A DNA stretch of 64,000 nt from an uncultured Pelagibacteraceae bacterium (GCA_902555065.1 CACDQQ010000003.1:62001-126000), one strand, 5' to 3'; positions 29,638 to 41,579 are shown, numbered from the stretch's first letter. A program made the numbers and translations. The notes: a model not told the origin generated them from the letters alone.

Positions 29638-30762
29638 CTAGTTTTTCCAAAAACTTTTGGCCTTTTGAAAGAATTTTTTAATACTTGGGTTAGATTTTTC
29701 ATTTTCAATTTCTCTAAATTTCTCCAATAATTCTTTTTGTTCTTTATTTAGTGATATTGGAACTTCAGTATTCACCTGCACATATAGATCTCCAAAATCG
29801 CTTCCTCTCATGTAAGGCATACCCTTTCCTCTTAATCTAAACTGTTTTCCACTTTGTGTTCCAGCTGGAATTTTAATTTTAGCTTTTCCACCGTCAATTG
29901 TTGGAATTTCAATAGAGGTACCTAGAGCTGCATCTGCAATTGAAACTGGACATTCAAAAAATAAGTTTTCATCTGACCTTTTAAATAAGTCATGGGAGTG
30001 AACATTGATGAATAAGTATAAATCGCCACTACTTCCGCCTCTTGACCCAGCTTCTCCTTTTCCGGAAAGTCTTATTCTTGTTCCGTCATCTACACCTTTT
30101 GGAATAGTAACTGACAATCTTTTTGAAGCTTGTTTTTTACCTTGTCCATTACAACTTGAGCAAGGATGAGTAATTTCCTCTCCTGCACCAGCACATTGAG
30201 GACATGTTTGTTGGACCGTAAAAAAACCTTGACTTGATCTTACTTGACCATGACCACCACACATTGAGCATGCCCCAGCTTGATGACCTGGTTTTGAACC
30301 TGACCCACTACAAGTATCACATTTCTCAGATGTAGAGAATTTTATATCTTGTTTCTTTCCAGAAAAAGCCTCTTCCAAAGATATTGATAAATCATATCTT
30401 AAATCCGACCCTCTATTATTCGATCTTCTAGATCTACGACCTCCACCAAAACCCTCTCCAAAAAAGTCTTCAAAAATATCAGAGAAATGATTTGAAAAAT
30501 CAAAATTTCCAAATCCACCTCTTCCACCACCTCCATTTTCAAAAGCTGCATGACCAAAATTATCATAATTTTGTTTTCTCTCTGAATTGGATAGTACATG
30601 ATATGCTTCAGATGCTTCTTTAAATTTTTCTTCAGCGCCTTTATCACCCTTATTTTTATCTGGGTGATATTTTACTGCAAGTTTTCTGTAAGCTGATTTT
30701 ATTTGATCTGCTGAAGCACTTTTATTTACACCTAAAACTTCGTAGTAATCTCTTTTTGCCAT
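29638..30762 (-). CDS. dnaJ: Chaperone DnaJ
   Basis: J domain with HPDKN, four CxxCxGxG-like zinc repeats. Confidence 0.98.
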   Translation of the reverse strand: MAKRDYYEVLGVNKSASADQIKSAYRKLAVKYHPDKNKGDKGAEEKFKEASEAYHVLSNSERKQNYDNFGHAAFENGGGGRGGFGNFDFSNHFSDIFEDFFGEGFGGGRRSRRSNNRGSDLRYDLSISLEEAFSGKKQDIKFSTSEKCDTCSGSGSKPGHQAGACSMCGGHGQVRSSQGFFTVQQTCPQCAGAGEEITHPCSSCNGQGKKQASKRLSVTIPKGVDDGTRIRLSGKGEAGSRGGSSGDLYLFINVHSHDLFKRSDENLFFECPVSIADAALGTSIEIPTIDGGKAKIKIPAGTQSGKQFRLRGKGMPYMRGSDFGDLYVQVNTEVPISLNKEQKELLEKFREIENEKSNPSIKKFFQKAKSFWKN

Positions 30763-30790
30763 AACATGTTATAGACAAACAGTTGTTTTG

Positions 30791-32713
30791 TTAGGCGCTT
30801 TTTTCTTTATTCTCGTCTTTTACTTCTTCAAAATCTGCATCAACAACGTTATCGTCTTTTGTATCTTCTTTCTTTGCGTCTTTTGGAGCATCTTCAGGTT
30901 TTGCACCTTGTTGTGATTTATAGATTGCTTCACCTAACTTCATAGATGCCTGAACTAAATCTTGTGTTTTCTTTTTAATTTCCTCAACATCAGTTCCTTT
31001 AAGAGCGTTTCTTAGATTTGCTGATGCGTCTTCTATAGCCTTTTTATCAGCATCAGATACTTTACTACCGTGTTCTTTTAAATTTTTTTCAGTTGAGTGT
31101 ATCAATGTATCCGCTTGGTTTCTTGCATCTACAGCTTCTCTTTTCTTCTTATCTTCTTCTTTGTTAGACTCTGCATCTTTTACCATTTGATTAATTTCTT
31201 CATCGCTTAATCCTCCAGATGCTTGAATTTGGATTTTTTGTTCTTTACCAGTTCCTTTGTCTTTAGCTGAGACATTTACAATACCATTTGCATCTATATC
31301 AAACGTCACTTCAATTTGCGGAACTCCCCTTGGAGCTGGAGCTATTCCTACTAATTCAAAATTTCCTAAAACTTTGTTATCAGATGCCATTTCTCTTTCA
31401 CCTTGAAGAACTCTGATTGATACAGCGGGTTGATTATCTTCAGCTGTTGAGAATACTTGACTCTTTTTTGTCGGAATTGTTGTATTTTTATCGATTAGTT
31501 TTGTCGATACACCACCTAAAGTTTCTATTCCTAAAGATAAAGGAGTTACATCCAAAAGTAATACATCTTTTACATCGCCTTGTAATACTCCGGCTTGTAT
31601 TGCAGCTCCCATTGCAACAACTTCATCAGGATTTACAGATTTATTAGGATCTTTTCCAAAAAAATTTTTTACTTCCTCAATAACTTTTGGCATTCTAGTC
31701 ATACCACCTACTAATACTATTTCATCCACTTCACTTGCAGATAAACCGGCATCTTTTAGAGCAGTTTTACATGGTGGAATAGTTCTTGAGATTAGATCTT
31801 CTACTAAAGCTTCAAGCTTTGCTCTTGTCATCTTTAAGTTAATATGTTTTGGTCCAGTTTTATCCGCTGTTATAAATGGCAAATTTATTTCAGTTTGAGT
31901 TGCCGATGATAATTCTATTTTAGCTTTTTCAGCAGCTTCCTTAAGTCTTTGTAATGCCAATTTGTCAGATTTTAAATCAATACCATTTTCTTTTTTAAAT
32001 TCTGATAAAAGATAATCAACTATTGCATTGTCAAAATCTTCTCCACCTAAAAAGGTATCACCATTAGTTGATTTTACTTCAAATACGCCATCTCCTAATT
32101 CTAAAATTGAAACATCAAATGTTCCTCCACCTAAATCATAGACTGCTATTTTCTTGTTTGCTTTTTTGTCTAAACCATAAGCTAGAGATGCTGCTGTTGG
32201 CTCATTTATAATTCTTAAAACTTCAAGGCCAGCTATTTTACCAGCATCCTTGGTAGCTTGTCTCTGAGCATCATTGAAGTATGCTGGAACAGTTATAACA
32301 GCTTGCTTTACCTCTGAACCTAAATATTTTTCTGCAGTCTCTTTCATTTTTTGAAGTGTAAAAGCCGAAATTTGTGATGGAGAATATTTTTGGCCTTTTG
32401 CCTCAATCCACGCGTCGCCTTTATCAGAATTAACTATTTTAAAAGGAGCAGTCTCAACATCTTTTTTAACTGTTGGATCATCAAAATTTCTTCCAATTAG
32501 TCTTTTAACTGCAAATATTGTATTTTCAGGATTTGTAACTGCTTGTCTTTTTGCAGGTTGACCTATTAATTTTTCACCTTCATCTGTAAATGCAACAACT
32601 GATGGCGTTGTTCTTGCTCCTTCAGCATTTTCTAAAACTTTTGCTTGTGTTCCCTCCATAACGGCTACACAAGAATTTGTTGTTCCTAAATCTATTCCTA
32701 TAACTTTACTCAT
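30791..32713 (-). CDS. dnaK: Chaperone DnaK
   Basis: [48 protein letters not shown]. Confidence 0.99.
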   Translation of the reverse strand: MSKVIGIDLGTTNSCVAVMEGTQAKVLENAEGARTTPSVVAFTDEGEKLIGQPAKRQAVTNPENTIFAVKRLIGRNFDDPTVKKDVETAPFKIVNSDKGDAWIEAKGQKYSPSQISAFTLQKMKETAEKYLGSEVKQAVITVPAYFNDAQRQATKDAGKIAGLEVLRIINEPTAASLAYGLDKKANKKIAVYDLGGGTFDVSILELGDGVFEVKSTNGDTFLGGEDFDNAIVDYLLSEFKKENGIDLKSDKLALQRLKEAAEKAKIELSSATQTEINLPFITADKTGPKHINLKMTRAKLEALVEDLISRTIPPCKTALKDAGLSASEVDEIVLVGGMTRMPKVIEEVKNFFGKDPNKSVNPDEVVAMGAAIQAGVLQGDVKDVLLLDVTPLSLGIETLGGVSTKLIDKNTTIPTKKSQVFSTAEDNQPAVSIRVLQGEREMASDNKVLGNFELVGIAPAPRGVPQIEVTFDIDANGIVNVSAKDKGTGKEQKIQIQASGGLSDEEINQMVKDAESNKEEDKKKREAVDARNQADTLIHSTEKNLKEHGSKVSDADKKAIEDASANLRNALKGTDVEEIKKKTQDLVQASMKLGEAIYKSQQGAKPEDAPKDAKKEDTKDDNVVDADFEEVKDENKEKSA

Positions 32714-32774
32714 AATTAATCCTGTTTGATGCTCATATAAGTGTTAATTTTACAACTACAACCATAATAAATAA

Positions 32775-33458
32775 TTAATTTTTTACCTCTTTTTCCTGAT
32801 TTTCTTGGTTTTTTTGGTTATTCTGTTTATCTTCAACTTTTTTTTTAGATACAGCTACTAACGAAGGTCTTAGTAACCTATCCTTCATCATAAAACCTTT
32901 TTGAATTTCTTGGACTATTGTGCCTTGATCCTTGGTATCATCTTCGACTTCCATCATAGCCTGATGTAAATTTGGATCTAATTTTTCGTTAATTGCTTTT
33001 ATCGGTTCAATATTATTTTTTTTGAAAATTGAAATCATATCTTTATTAATAATATCAATGTGCTCTATTAATTTTTTTAGTGTGTTTTTATCTTTTATAG
33101 TTTCGTCATTTTCCAGTGTTTGTTTTGATCTCTCTAAATTATCTAAAAGATTTAGTGTTTCTCTTGCAAATGAAAATCCACCATATTCAAAAGCTTCATC
33201 TTTCTCTTTTTCAAATCTTCTTCTTTGATTTTCCATTTCAGCAAATGTTCTAGCAACTTTATCTTTAAGGTTTGCAATTTCATCCTCAGGTGAAAGTTGT
33301 TCTTCTTCCTCTTTTTTTCCAGTCTTATCTTCAGGTGAAAGTTGTTCTTCTTCCTCTTTTTTTCCAGTCTCATCTGGGTTCTGTTTATCTTTACTTAGGT
33401 CTGAGTTTTCGTCTTTTAAATTTTGATCTTCTTTATTTAGTGTTTCTTCTTTTTCCAT
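32775..33458 (-). CDS. grpE: Nucleotide exchange factor GrpE with acidic N-terminal repeat
   Basis: DKVARTFAEMENQRRRFEKEK, NLHQAMMEVEDDTKDQGTIVQEIQKGFMMKDRLLRPSLVAVSK. Confidence 0.95.
   Translation of the reverse strand: MEKEETLNKEDQNLKDENSDLSKDKQNPDETGKKEEEEQLSPEDKTGKKEEEEQLSPEDEIANLKDKVARTFAEMENQRRRFEKEKDEAFEYGGFSFARETLNLLDNLERSKQTLENDETIKDKNTLKKLIEHIDIINKDMISIFKKNNIEPIKAINEKLDPNLHQAMMEVEDDTKDQGTIVQEIQKGFMMKDRLLRPSLVAVSKKKVEDKQNNQKNQENQEKEVKN
33286..33375. repeat. In-frame tandem duplication, 2 x 45 bp, within grpE
   Basis: tcaggtgaaagttgttcttcttcctctttttttccagtct begins at 33286 and again at 33331; encodes KTGKKEEEEQLSPED-type 15-aa repeat. Confidence 0.93.
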
Positions 33459-33494
33459 TACAGTCTATATGGTAAGAAATTCATGAAATTCTAG

Positions 33495-34097
33495 ATGTTT
33501 AAAAAAAAAAATAAGGAAATCGTAGTAGGGTCAAATAATGACGGAAAAATAAAAGAAATTAAAGATTTACTGCCCAAATACTACATTATTACTTCTCCAA
33601 AAGACTATGGTCTCAAAAGCCCCAAAGAGAATGGAAATACCTTTCTAAAAAATTCTTTAATTAAAGCGAAGTATTTTTCAAAAAAAACAAAAAAAATATG
33701 TATCGCAGATGACTCTGGGCTTGAAATTGATTTGCTAAATAATCAACCGGGCATTCTTTCAGCAAGATGGGGTGGAAAAAAGGGTGATTTTAATTTGGCA
33801 ATATCGAAAGTATATCAAAGGCTATCAAAGGTAGATAAAGACTGGAAGTCAAAAAAGATTAAAGCACGATTTATTTGTGCATTAACTATTTATGGATTAA
33901 AAAAAAATCCGATCCAATCTCTAGGGATTATTAATGGTAGAATTTCCAAAAAGAAAATTGGAAATAAAGGTTTTGGCTATGATCCAATATTTATTCCAGA
34001 AAATAAAAGATTAACATTTGGTCAAATGAGTCAAAAGTTAAAATTTAAAAATGATCACCGAGCGCAAGCTTTTAAAAAAATTAAAAAATTTCTTTAA
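33495..34097 (+). CDS. rdgB: XTP/dITP diphosphatase (RdgB/HAM1)
   Basis: VGSNNDGKIKEIKDLL, ADDSGLEIDLLNNQPGILSARWGG, GFGYDPIFIP. Confidence 0.96.
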   Translation: MFKKKNKEIVVGSNNDGKIKEIKDLLPKYYIITSPKDYGLKSPKENGNTFLKNSLIKAKYFSKKTKKICIADDSGLEIDLLNNQPGILSARWGGKKGDFNLAISKVYQRLSKVDKDWKSKKIKARFICALTIYGLKKNPIQSLGIINGRISKKKIGNKGFGYDPIFIPENKRLTFGQMSQKLKFKNDHRAQAFKKIKKFL

Positions 34098-35238
34098 AAC
34101 TTTTATCTTGTATTTCATAAAAGTTTAACTGATGGGTGATTATTTTTTTATTTATTTCAAAGATGCCTATTTTTCCTTTAAATTTATTTTTCTTAATAAA
34201 TAAATTTTCACTGGTCTTAAAATCATTATTTATTAACAAGTAATATACCAAACCTATTAGATCGTAACTTAAAAAAGAAATTTGATTTGGTGTATTTTTA
34301 AAGTTTTGAATGTATTCCTTTTGAAATATTTCAAAATTATTTTTATTTATTGATGGAAAATAAATTGGATGCAATGAAGTTTCCTTTAAAAGACTTTCAT
34401 CAAACCATTGATTTAAGGTAATATATTTTATTCTTTCTGAAGATACATCTGTGTATAATAAAGATGTGGCAACACTTTTTAAACTTTCACTAAAATCAGC
34501 AATTATTACTGAGTCAAAGTTAATGAAACCCAAGGTATCCTTTTTTTTTAATTCATCTATTTTTTTCTTTTTATTAAAGGTATTTGAATTCTCTATTCTT
34601 TTAATTTCGTCTTCTAAATTTTGTTTTCTCTGTTGATACCTTGTCAAATCCTCTATTTGTTTTGTTAGTAATGTTGGATCTTTGTTATAAATAAATTTTT
34701 CTTTTAATATTAAATTAGATTTCTCAATAGCCTCTTCAATTTCGCTTTTATATTCTGTTTCTGGGATTAGAAAAATCGTATTTTTTAGATTATTTTCACT
34801 TAAATATTTTTTAATTGTATTTACTTGTGATACTGCATTTACTCCTGAAGAAATTACATTTTTTGGATTATTTCTAATTTTGTTTGTAAAAGATAAGAAT
34901 GTCACTTCATTTAATTCATCTAAATATTTATTACTTTCATTGAACACTGGTCCAATAATTATTTTTACTCCGTCATTATTGAGCTCTTTTGAAACTTTTA
35001 ATGCATCTATTGGGTTCGCTTTGGTATCTTTAGGTAACACTGTTATTCTGTCATCATTAATTTTATTTAACGCCATTCTAGTAGATTTAAGAATTGAATT
35101 ACCAATATATGAATATTCACCTGATAAGGGTACAATTAAACCTATTTTAATTTTTTCATTCGAGATTGCTTTAAGATTCGGGAAAACGATTATAAGTAAA
35201 ACTTTTAAAATTATGATATATAATTTTCTCATTGTCAT
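34081..35238 (-). CDS. Periplasmic-binding/penicillin-binding-protein-activator (LpoA/LppC)-like protein
   Basis: IKIGLIVPLSGEYSYIGNSILKSTRMAL, IIGPVFNESN; adjacent to rsmI. Confidence 0.8.
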   Translation of the reverse strand: MTMRKLYIIILKVLLIIVFPNLKAISNEKIKIGLIVPLSGEYSYIGNSILKSTRMALNKINDDRITVLPKDTKANPIDALKVSKELNNDGVKIIIGPVFNESNKYLDELNEVTFLSFTNKIRNNPKNVISSGVNAVSQVNTIKKYLSENNLKNTIFLIPETEYKSEIEEAIEKSNLILKEKFIYNKDPTLLTKQIEDLTRYQQRKQNLEDEIKRIENSNTFNKKKKIDELKKKDTLGFINFDSVIIADFSESLKSVATSLLYTDVSSERIKYITLNQWFDESLLKETSLHPIYFPSINKNNFEIFQKEYIQNFKNTPNQISFLSYDLIGLVYYLLINNDFKTSENLFIKKNKFKGKIGIFEINKKIITHQLNFYEIQDKSFKEIF

Positions 35239-35241
35239 TAA

Positions 35242-36099
35242 ATGTATAATTTTGAAATAAATGATAGTTTAAAACCTGGGCTATATTGTGTTTCTACCCC
35301 AATAGGAAATTTAGGTGATATTACTTTTAGGGCTGTATACGTACTCAATAAATCAGACTTGATTTTGTCAGAAGACACAAGAGTTTCAGGTAAACTATTA
35401 TCTAGGTACAATATAAATACAAAATTATTATCTAATCATAAATTCAATGAAAAAAAAAATATCAAAAATGTATTAAATTTACTAAAAGAAAATAAAATAA
35501 TTTCTATCATTTCAGATGCGGGTACTCCAACAATTTCTGATCCAGGTGGAATTTTAATAAATGAATGCATCAAAAATAAAATTGATATATTTCCAGTTCC
35601 AGGATCCTCTGCTGTAGCTGCGGCTGTTTCTATAAGCGGCTTTTCAAACAATTTCTTCTTTTGTGGTTTTTTACCTGAAAAAAAGTTGCAAATTGATCAA
35701 CTTTTTCAAAAGATTTCTAATTTAAATTACTCAATTGTTTTTTTTATTTCACCAAAAAAAATAAAAAAAATAATAGTTCAAATCCAAAAATACTTTAATG
35801 ATAGAAATATTTTAATTACCAGAGAAATGACAAAATTACATGAAGAATATATTAGGGATAAGGTTAAAAACCTCAATAAGATTAAAATATCAGAAAAAGG
35901 TGAAATTACAGTAGTCATATCAGAAAATTTAAAATTAGAAAATAGGTTACAAGTAATTGAAGAATCAGTTAAAAAAAAAATTATCAAACTTTTAAAAAAA
36001 ATGTCAATTAAAGATATTACATCAAAAATTAGTAACGAGAATAATATATCAAAAAAAATCATTTATGATTATTGTCTAAAGAAAAAAAATGAAATTTAG
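35242..36099 (+). CDS. rsmI: 16S rRNA 2'-O-ribose C1402 methyltransferase
   Basis: GLYCVSTPIGNLGDITFRAV, SEDTRVSGKLL, SDAGTPTISDPG, PVPGSSAVAAAVSISG. Confidence 0.97.
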   Translation: MYNFEINDSLKPGLYCVSTPIGNLGDITFRAVYVLNKSDLILSEDTRVSGKLLSRYNINTKLLSNHKFNEKKNIKNVLNLLKENKIISIISDAGTPTISDPGGILINECIKNKIDIFPVPGSSAVAAAVSISGFSNNFFFCGFLPEKKLQIDQLFQKISNLNYSIVFFISPKKIKKIIVQIQKYFNDRNILITREMTKLHEEYIRDKVKNLNKIKISEKGEITVVISENLKLENRLQVIEESVKKKIIKLLKKMSIKDITSKISNENNISKKIIYDYCLKKKNEI

Positions 36100-36682
36100 A
36101 AATTTAATATTAATTATTACTTTTATTTTAATTTCAGGATGTGTTGGTTATTCATCAACTGGAGTTTTGGGAACAGGAGTTTCAGTTGCAATGGACCCAA
36201 GGACTATTGGGACACAAATAGATGACTCTATAATGCAAAAAAATCTAAGGGCAAAATTAATATTAATGGATAGTGCTTATTTGCTAAATGTAAAGACTAA
36301 AGTCTTAGATGGTAGAATATTTATAACAGGTAAAGTGAACACAGTAGAAGAAAAACTAAAAATCACAAAATTAGGTTGGGAAATAAAAGGAGTAAGATCA
36401 GTTAAAAATGATCTAAAGATAAAAGAAAAGTTTAGTTTCAAACAGATTGCAAAAGATGTTCTTATTACCTCTCAATTAAGAACCGCAATAATAACGAATA
36501 AAAAAATAAAGTCTGCAAATTACGATATAGATACTTATAAGAAAATAATTTATATTTACGGAATTTCACAAAATGAAGAGGAAAGAGCTGAAGTTATAAA
36601 TGAGGCCAAGAAAGTTCTTGATGTAAAAGATGTAGTTACAAGTATTTTTTTAGTTGAGGACTTGAGAGTAATAAAAAACTAA
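36089..36682 (+). CDS. BON-domain lipoprotein
   Basis: Lipobox ILISGCVG; two BON-like repeats (DDSIMQKNLRAKLILMD..., VLITSQLRTAIITNK...). Confidence 0.85.
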   Translation: MKFRNLILIITFILISGCVGYSSTGVLGTGVSVAMDPRTIGTQIDDSIMQKNLRAKLILMDSAYLLNVKTKVLDGRIFITGKVNTVEEKLKITKLGWEIKGVRSVKNDLKIKEKFSFKQIAKDVLITSQLRTAIITNKKIKSANYDIDTYKKIIYIYGISQNEEERAEVINEAKKVLDVKDVVTSIFLVEDLRVIKN

Positions 36683-38967
36683 TTAGGTTTTTTGTAATTA
36701 ATCACTCCCGCTGAATATGCTGCAACAGATGCTAGATTTAATATGTCGGAAGTTGATGATCTTAATGGAGCAATTTCAATTGCCTGACCTAAACCAATTA
36801 ATAATGGCCCAATCACTTTAGCTCCACCCAAAGTTTTCATTATTTTATAAGTTATGGCAGCACTATGTTGTCCAGGCATAATCAATATATTTGCATTACC
36901 TACAATTTCAGAGAATGGATAAAGGTCTTTATATTCATCATTTAAGGCTACATCAGGCTGCATATCTCCATCAAACTTAAACTTGACCTTTTTATTTTTT
37001 AAAATTTCTACTGCATCTCTTATATGTTTTGTTCTAGCTGTAATTGGTTGGCCAAAGGTTGAGTGTGAAAGAAAAGCAACTTTTGGTTCAAAACCGAATA
37101 ATTTTGCTACTCTAGATGCAGAAATAGCTATTTCAGAAAGTTGTTCAGATGTTGGATATTCATGAACACTTGTATCTGCAATAAAAACTGTTTTGCCCTT
37201 ATTTACAATCATGTTCAATCCGAACATAATTTCTCCCGGCCTTGCATCTATGACTTTTTTTACTTTATCAAGAGATTGTCCATACCTTCTTGAATTTCCA
37301 GTTACCATTGCATCAGCATCACCACAAGCAACCATGCAAGAACCCCATATAACTCTGTCATTTCTGACCATTTTATCACAATCTCTTTCAAGCAATCCCT
37401 CTGTTCTTTGAAGTTTTTTAAATAAATAATTCACATATTTTTTTCGTTTGTCGCTTAGAGTAGAATTCACAATTTGAATATCAAAGTTTTCTCCATAACC
37501 AATCTCTCTTAGTTTTTCTTTTACCACTTTTTCTTTAGCAACCAAAATAGGCGTACCCAGTCCACTATTTTTAAATGCTATAGCCGCCTTCAAAGTATTT
37601 TCATCTTCACCATCAGCAAATACTACTTTTTTGTTTGTTTTTTTAATTTGGTTATTTATTCCCTGCATAATTGTTACAGACGGATCAAGCCTTTGTTTTA
37701 GCTGTTCAGAGTATTGATCAAAATTTTCTATTTCTTTTCTAGCAACACCAGATTTTATAGCAGCTTTTGCCACTGCTAATGGTATTACACTTATTAACCG
37801 TGGGTCAAAAGTAGATGGAATGATGTAATCTTTTCCGTAATTAGGTCTTTCACCACCCATTGCGGCCGCGACCTCATCTGGCACAAATTCCCTTGCAAGT
37901 GAGGCGATAGCATTAGCTGCCGCAACTTTCATTTCTTCATTAATAGTTTTTGCTCTAACATCTAATGCTCCCCTAAATATGTAAGGAAACCCAATTAAAT
38001 TATTTACTTGATTTGGATAATCAGATCTTCCCGTTGCTATAATTGCATCATTCCTCACTTCCTCTATATCCTCTGGTTTAATTTCAGGATCTGGATTTGC
38101 GCAAGCAAATATAATTGGATTTTTTGCCATTTTTTTAACCATACTTTTTTTTACAACACCTGCGGCGGATAAACCTAAAAATACATCTGCATTTTTCATC
38201 GCATCATCTAAATTTTTATCATTTGTTTCTACTGCAAATTCTTTCTTCCAAGAGTTTATATCTTTTCTCTTTTTATTTATTACGCCCTTTGTATCTAACA
38301 TTTTGATATTATTTTTTGGAATACCTGTGCTTCTAAACAATTTTGCACAAGCCATAGCTGCAGCACCTGCACCATTAATCACTATTTTAATTTTTTTTAA
38401 GTTCTTTTTTGCAATATCCACAGCGTTAATTAATGCAGCCGTTGTTATGATTGCTGTACCATGTTGATCATCATGAAATACAGGAATATCTAGAATTTTT
38501 TTTAATTCTTCCTCAATTATAAAACAGTTTGGAGCTGCAATGTCTTCGAGATTTATACCACCAAAACTTTTTGCGATATGCTTTATTGAATTAATTATTT
38601 CTTTTGTATCTTCCGTGTCTATTTCTAGATCTATAGAGTCTATATCTGCAAATCTTTTGAATAGAACTGCTTTTCCCTCCATAACTGGTTTTGATGCTAT
38701 TGCACCCAAATTTCCTAGCCCTAATATTGCCGATCCATTACTAATCACTGCAACTAGGTTTCCTTTGGTAGTATATTCATATGCTAACTCAGGATTGTCT
38801 GCTATTGCTTTTACGGGAGCAGCAACGCCAGGAGAATAAGCAAGGGCCAAGTCTCTTTTTGTAGTTACGGGCTTGGATGAAACAATCTCTATTTTGCCAG
38901 ATTTATCATTAGTATGAAAATCCAAAGCTTCTTTATCAGAATAATGTTCAATTTTGTTTTTTTTCAT
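36679..38967 (-). CDS. maeB: NADP-dependent malic enzyme fused to phosphotransacetylase-like domain
   Basis: LALAYSPGVAAPVKAI, VFHDDQHGTAI, C-terminal PTA region (VVFADGEDENTLKAA, GLGQAIEIAPLRSST). Confidence 0.95.
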   Translation of the reverse strand: MKKNKIEHYSDKEALDFHTNDKSGKIEIVSSKPVTTKRDLALAYSPGVAAPVKAIADNPELAYEYTTKGNLVAVISNGSAILGLGNLGAIASKPVMEGKAVLFKRFADIDSIDLEIDTEDTKEIINSIKHIAKSFGGINLEDIAAPNCFIIEEELKKILDIPVFHDDQHGTAIITTAALINAVDIAKKNLKKIKIVINGAGAAAMACAKLFRSTGIPKNNIKMLDTKGVINKKRKDINSWKKEFAVETNDKNLDDAMKNADVFLGLSAAGVVKKSMVKKMAKNPIIFACANPDPEIKPEDIEEVRNDAIIATGRSDYPNQVNNLIGFPYIFRGALDVRAKTINEEMKVAAANAIASLAREFVPDEVAAAMGGERPNYGKDYIIPSTFDPRLISVIPLAVAKAAIKSGVARKEIENFDQYSEQLKQRLDPSVTIMQGINNQIKKTNKKVVFADGEDENTLKAAIAFKNSGLGTPILVAKEKVVKEKLREIGYGENFDIQIVNSTLSDKRKKYVNYLFKKLQRTEGLLERDCDKMVRNDRVIWGSCMVACGDADAMVTGNSRRYGQSLDKVKKVIDARPGEIMFGLNMIVNKGKTVFIADTSVHEYPTSEQLSEIAISASRVAKLFGFEPKVAFLSHSTFGQPITARTKHIRDAVEILKNKKVKFKFDGDMQPDVALNDEYKDLYPFSEIVGNANILIMPGQHSAAITYKIMKTLGGAKVIGPLLIGLGQAIEIAPLRSSTSDILNLASVAAYSAGVINYKKPN

Positions 38968-39010
38968 TATTTGTTAGATATACAAAAGGATTAAGTTACT
39001 AATATGATTT

Positions 39011-40537
39011 ATGAATTTAATTAAGTCAACAGGCACATTTAGTCTGTTCGTTATTCTAAGCAGAATTTTAGGATACATTAGAGACTTTTTTATAGCTATT
39101 TATCTTGGTTCAGGACCAATTGCTGATGCATTCTTCGTAGCATTTAGAATACCAAACACTTTTAGAAGATTATTTGCAGAAGGTACCTTTAACGCAGCAT
39201 TTGTTCCATCTTACACATCAGAACTTTTGTCCAGTAAAAAAAAAGCTCAAAAATTTGCAAACTCAGTATTTAATTTGTTGGTCTTAGCACTTTTAAGTCT
39301 AACAATACTAATCGAGATTTTTATGCCAAGCTTTATAAAACTGATCGCTCCTGGTTTCTCAGATTTAGATGAAAAGTTCAAATTAGCTGTTGATTTAACC
39401 AGAATTACTTTTCCATTTTTATTTTTTATAAGTATAGCATCTTTTTTTTCAGCAATTTTAAATTCACATAACAAATTTGCAGCAGCAGCTGCTGCTCCTC
39501 TTTTTTTAAATATAATATTAATAATATGTTTTCTAATTATAAAAAATGATACAGATTTAGTTTACTTTCTAAGCTATGCTGTAACATTTGCAGGAATTAT
39601 ACAATTTATATTCTTAATTATTTTTACTAGAAAATATTTTTATCCTGATTTTAACTTTAATTTCCAAATAGATAAAAAAATAAAATTTTTTTTTAGGAAA
39701 CTTTTACCAAGCATATTTTCATCTGGGGTCACCCAAATAAATATATTAGTTGGAACCATAATTGCATCTTTTCAAGCAAGCGCAGTCTCATATTTGTATT
39801 ATGCAGATAGAATATATCAAATAAACTTAGCGATTGCAGGGATTGTAATTGGCATAATTATTCTGCCCAACTTAAGTAGATATGTTAAGAGTAAAAACAA
39901 AATAAAATTAGAAATTTTACAAAATAAATCTTTAGAGTTGAGTTTATTTTTAAGTCTTCCTGCTACACTAGCATTAATTTTTGCATCTGAAGAAATTGTT
40001 TCTGCTCTTTTTGGATATGGATCGTTTGATGAAGAAAGTGTTAAAAATTCAGCCCGTGCATTATTTTATTTTGCATTAGGTCTACCTGCATTCTCGATGA
40101 TAAAAATATTTTCAAGTTTTATATTTGCCAGAAATGATACTAAAACACCTTTTTATTTTTCATTGATTTCTGTAATTTTAAATATTGTTATTAGTGTATC
40201 TTTATTTAGTAAACTAGGGTTTATTATAATTCCTATAGCAACAACTGTTTCTTCTTGGTTAAACGGACTTTTATTGATGATATTTGTATTAAATCAAAAG
40301 TACTTTAATTTTAACAATTCGTTTTTCACACAACTCGTTAAAATATCTGTTGTAAATATAATTTGTCTGGGATTATTTAAGTTATTAATTAATTATTTTA
40401 GTAATTACTTTATATTTACAAATAATTATAAATTTTTAGCAATTATATTATTAGTCCTTTTAACTTTTGCTTTTTATTTGTTAATTTCTATACTCATTAA
40501 GGCCTTTAAAATATCTGATATTAAATTAAACTATTAA
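39011..40537 (+). CDS. murJ: Lipid II flippase MurJ
   Basis: LSRILGYIRDFFIAIYLG, DAFFVAFRIPNTFRRLFAEGTFNAAFVP. Confidence 0.97.
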   Translation: MNLIKSTGTFSLFVILSRILGYIRDFFIAIYLGSGPIADAFFVAFRIPNTFRRLFAEGTFNAAFVPSYTSELLSSKKKAQKFANSVFNLLVLALLSLTILIEIFMPSFIKLIAPGFSDLDEKFKLAVDLTRITFPFLFFISIASFFSAILNSHNKFAAAAAAPLFLNIILIICFLIIKNDTDLVYFLSYAVTFAGIIQFIFLIIFTRKYFYPDFNFNFQIDKKIKFFFRKLLPSIFSSGVTQINILVGTIIASFQASAVSYLYYADRIYQINLAIAGIVIGIIILPNLSRYVKSKNKIKLEILQNKSLELSLFLSLPATLALIFASEEIVSALFGYGSFDEESVKNSARALFYFALGLPAFSMIKIFSSFIFARNDTKTPFYFSLISVILNIVISVSLFSKLGFIIIPIATTVSSWLNGLLLMIFVLNQKYFNFNNSFFTQLVKISVVNIICLGLFKLLINYFSNYFIFTNNYKFLAIILLVLLTFAFYLLISILIKAFKISDIKLNY

Positions 40538-40540
40538 ATT

Positions 40541-41542
40541 ATGTCAAAAAAAATTTTTTCAGGAGTTCAACCAACGGGAAATTTACATCTTGGCAATTAT
40601 ATAGGTGCAATAAAAAATTTTGTAGATTTACAAAATAATAAAAATAATAATTGCATTTTTTGTGTTGTTGATTTGCACGCCATTACAGTTATGCAAGATC
40701 CGACAGAGTTAAAAAATAATATTAGAGAGACCGCAGCAGCATTTATTGCAAGTGGTATTGATCCAAAAAATAGTATAATATTTAATCAATCTTTAGTACC
40801 TGCACATTCTGAGGGTTCGTGGATTTTAGGATGTATTGCCAGAATGGGTTGGCTAAATAGGATGACACAATTCAAAGAGAAAGCTGGAAAAGACAAGGAA
40901 AAAGCCAGTGTAGGTTTATATATTTATCCGATTTTAATGGCCTCTGATATTCTTTTATATGATGCTACTCATGTGCCAGTTGGAGATGATCAAAAACAGC
41001 ATTTAGAACTCTGTAGGGATATAGCTCAAAAATTTAATAACGAATATAAATTTCCAGATTTCCTAAGACCCCCTGAGCCCCTCATACAAAAAAATTTTTC
41101 AAGAATAATGAGTTTGAAAGATGGAACGAAAAAAATGAGCAAGTCAGATATTGCTGAAGGAAGTAGGATCAATTTAACAGATACTGAAGATCAAATTATT
41201 AATAAAATAAAAAAAGCAAAAACAGATAATGATACTTTACCAGGTAATCAAAATGGACTTAAAGGAAGACCCGAAGCAGAAAATTTGATGGGTATTTACT
41301 CTAGCCTAAGTAATCAAAATATTACTGATACATTAAATGAATTTGAGGGAAAAAATTTTTCTGATTTAAAAAATAAACTATCTGAAATAATTGTGACTAA
41401 ACTGTCACCTATATCAAAAGAAATACAAAAATTGCTGTCAGACAAAATTTATATAGATCAAATTTTAGAGGATGGTGCAGCAAAAGCGCAAGCTATTTCT
41501 TCTAAGAAAGTTAAAAAAATAAAAGAAATAGTTGGTTTTTAA
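40541..41542 (+). CDS. trpS: Tryptophanyl-tRNA synthetase
   Basis: [28 protein letters not shown]. Confidence 0.97.
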   Translation: MSKKIFSGVQPTGNLHLGNYIGAIKNFVDLQNNKNNNCIFCVVDLHAITVMQDPTELKNNIRETAAAFIASGIDPKNSIIFNQSLVPAHSEGSWILGCIARMGWLNRMTQFKEKAGKDKEKASVGLYIYPILMASDILLYDATHVPVGDDQKQHLELCRDIAQKFNNEYKFPDFLRPPEPLIQKNFSRIMSLKDGTKKMSKSDIAEGSRINLTDTEDQIINKIKKAKTDNDTLPGNQNGLKGRPEAENLMGIYSSLSNQNITDTLNEFEGKNFSDLKNKLSEIIVTKLSPISKEIQKLLSDKIYIDQILEDGAAKAQAISSKKVKKIKEIVGF

Positions 41543-41579
41543 CCATTTAATAATTTGAAATAAACATTATATAAATATT

